Source: Prauserella marina (lineage in GTDB: Bacteria; Actinomycetota; Actinomycetes; Mycobacteriales; Pseudonocardiaceae). From it: DNA of 64,000 nucleotides. The text below holds more notes on this DNA, generated by a model, which did no database searches, was not told the origin of the DNA, and saw only the letters and a program-made list of their open reading frames with translations. Location of the stretch: positions 4,813,001-4,877,000 of the forward strand of contig NZ_CP016353.1 in the NCBI RefSeq assembly GCF_002240355.1, given 5' to 3'. The DNA itself is not shown here. Positions within the stretch are counted from its first letter, which is position 1.

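Noticed and set aside
63933-63935. GTG at 63935 as the true start of the giant gene
   Set aside because: The frame is open and protein-like for 21 codons upstream to the window end, and no ribosome site is visible before the GTG.
12894-64000. PKS or NRPS megasynthase
   Set aside because: The size would fit, but no ketosynthase, acyltransferase, adenylation, condensation or carrier-protein motifs are present.
1-64000. tRNA, rRNA, CRISPR arrays, phage or integrase genes
   Set aside because: None seen; the large-scale repeats are protein-coding modules, not short spaced repeats.

Overview
The window is high-GC actinomycete DNA, probably from the Pseudonocardiaceae (Amycolatopsis/Saccharomonospora-like). 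The evidence is frequent GTG starts, strong G/C third positions, two AfsR/SARP-type regulators and a DUF574-type methyltransferase. The organism name is an inference.

The left 13 kb holds ordinary accessory genes. They are the 3' end of a WD40-repeat gene (+), a SAM-dependent methyltransferase (-), a two-gene unit of an EamA-type exporter and an NAD(P)-binding protein (-) facing a divergent MarR regulator (+) across three operator-like inverted repeats, a small hypothetical gene (-), a secreted membrane-anchored von Willebrand A protein (-), and two large AfsR-like BTAD/NB-ARC/TPR regulators (6107-8875 - and 9793-12834 +). A roughly 0.9-kb stretch with no convincing gene separates the two regulators.

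The right 51 kb (12894-64000, minus strand) is one uninterrupted reading frame. It spans 17,013 codons from the first in-window start (GTG at 63935), and the frame stays open for 21 further codons to the window edge, so the real protein is longer and its N-terminus is not visible. Read N to C it contains: a long alpha-helical region; a degenerate metallopeptidase-like domain; two units of [beta domain + helices + zincin-like HExxH domain]; three units of [clan-CD cysteine-peptidase-like domain + zincin-like domain]; a third [beta + helices + zincin] unit; an aminoglycoside-phosphotransferase-like kinase domain; then four tandem modules of about 2,750-2,990 residues. Each module starts with a five-bladed beta-propeller (DUF4185/DUF5005-like) and carries three hydrophobic zones. 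Of the seven HExxH sites five are intact and two are mutated. Of the three cysteine-peptidase-like sites two keep His and Cys. I found only two cysteines in the whole translated frame, and both are the candidate catalytic ones.

This giant mosaic of proteases, kinase, propellers and membrane segments is the striking object of the window. Its function is not known to me. It resembles the giant actinobacterial proteins that, from memory, NCBI labels 'lonely Cys domain' proteins. It runs convergently with the second AfsR-like regulator, with a hairpin between them.
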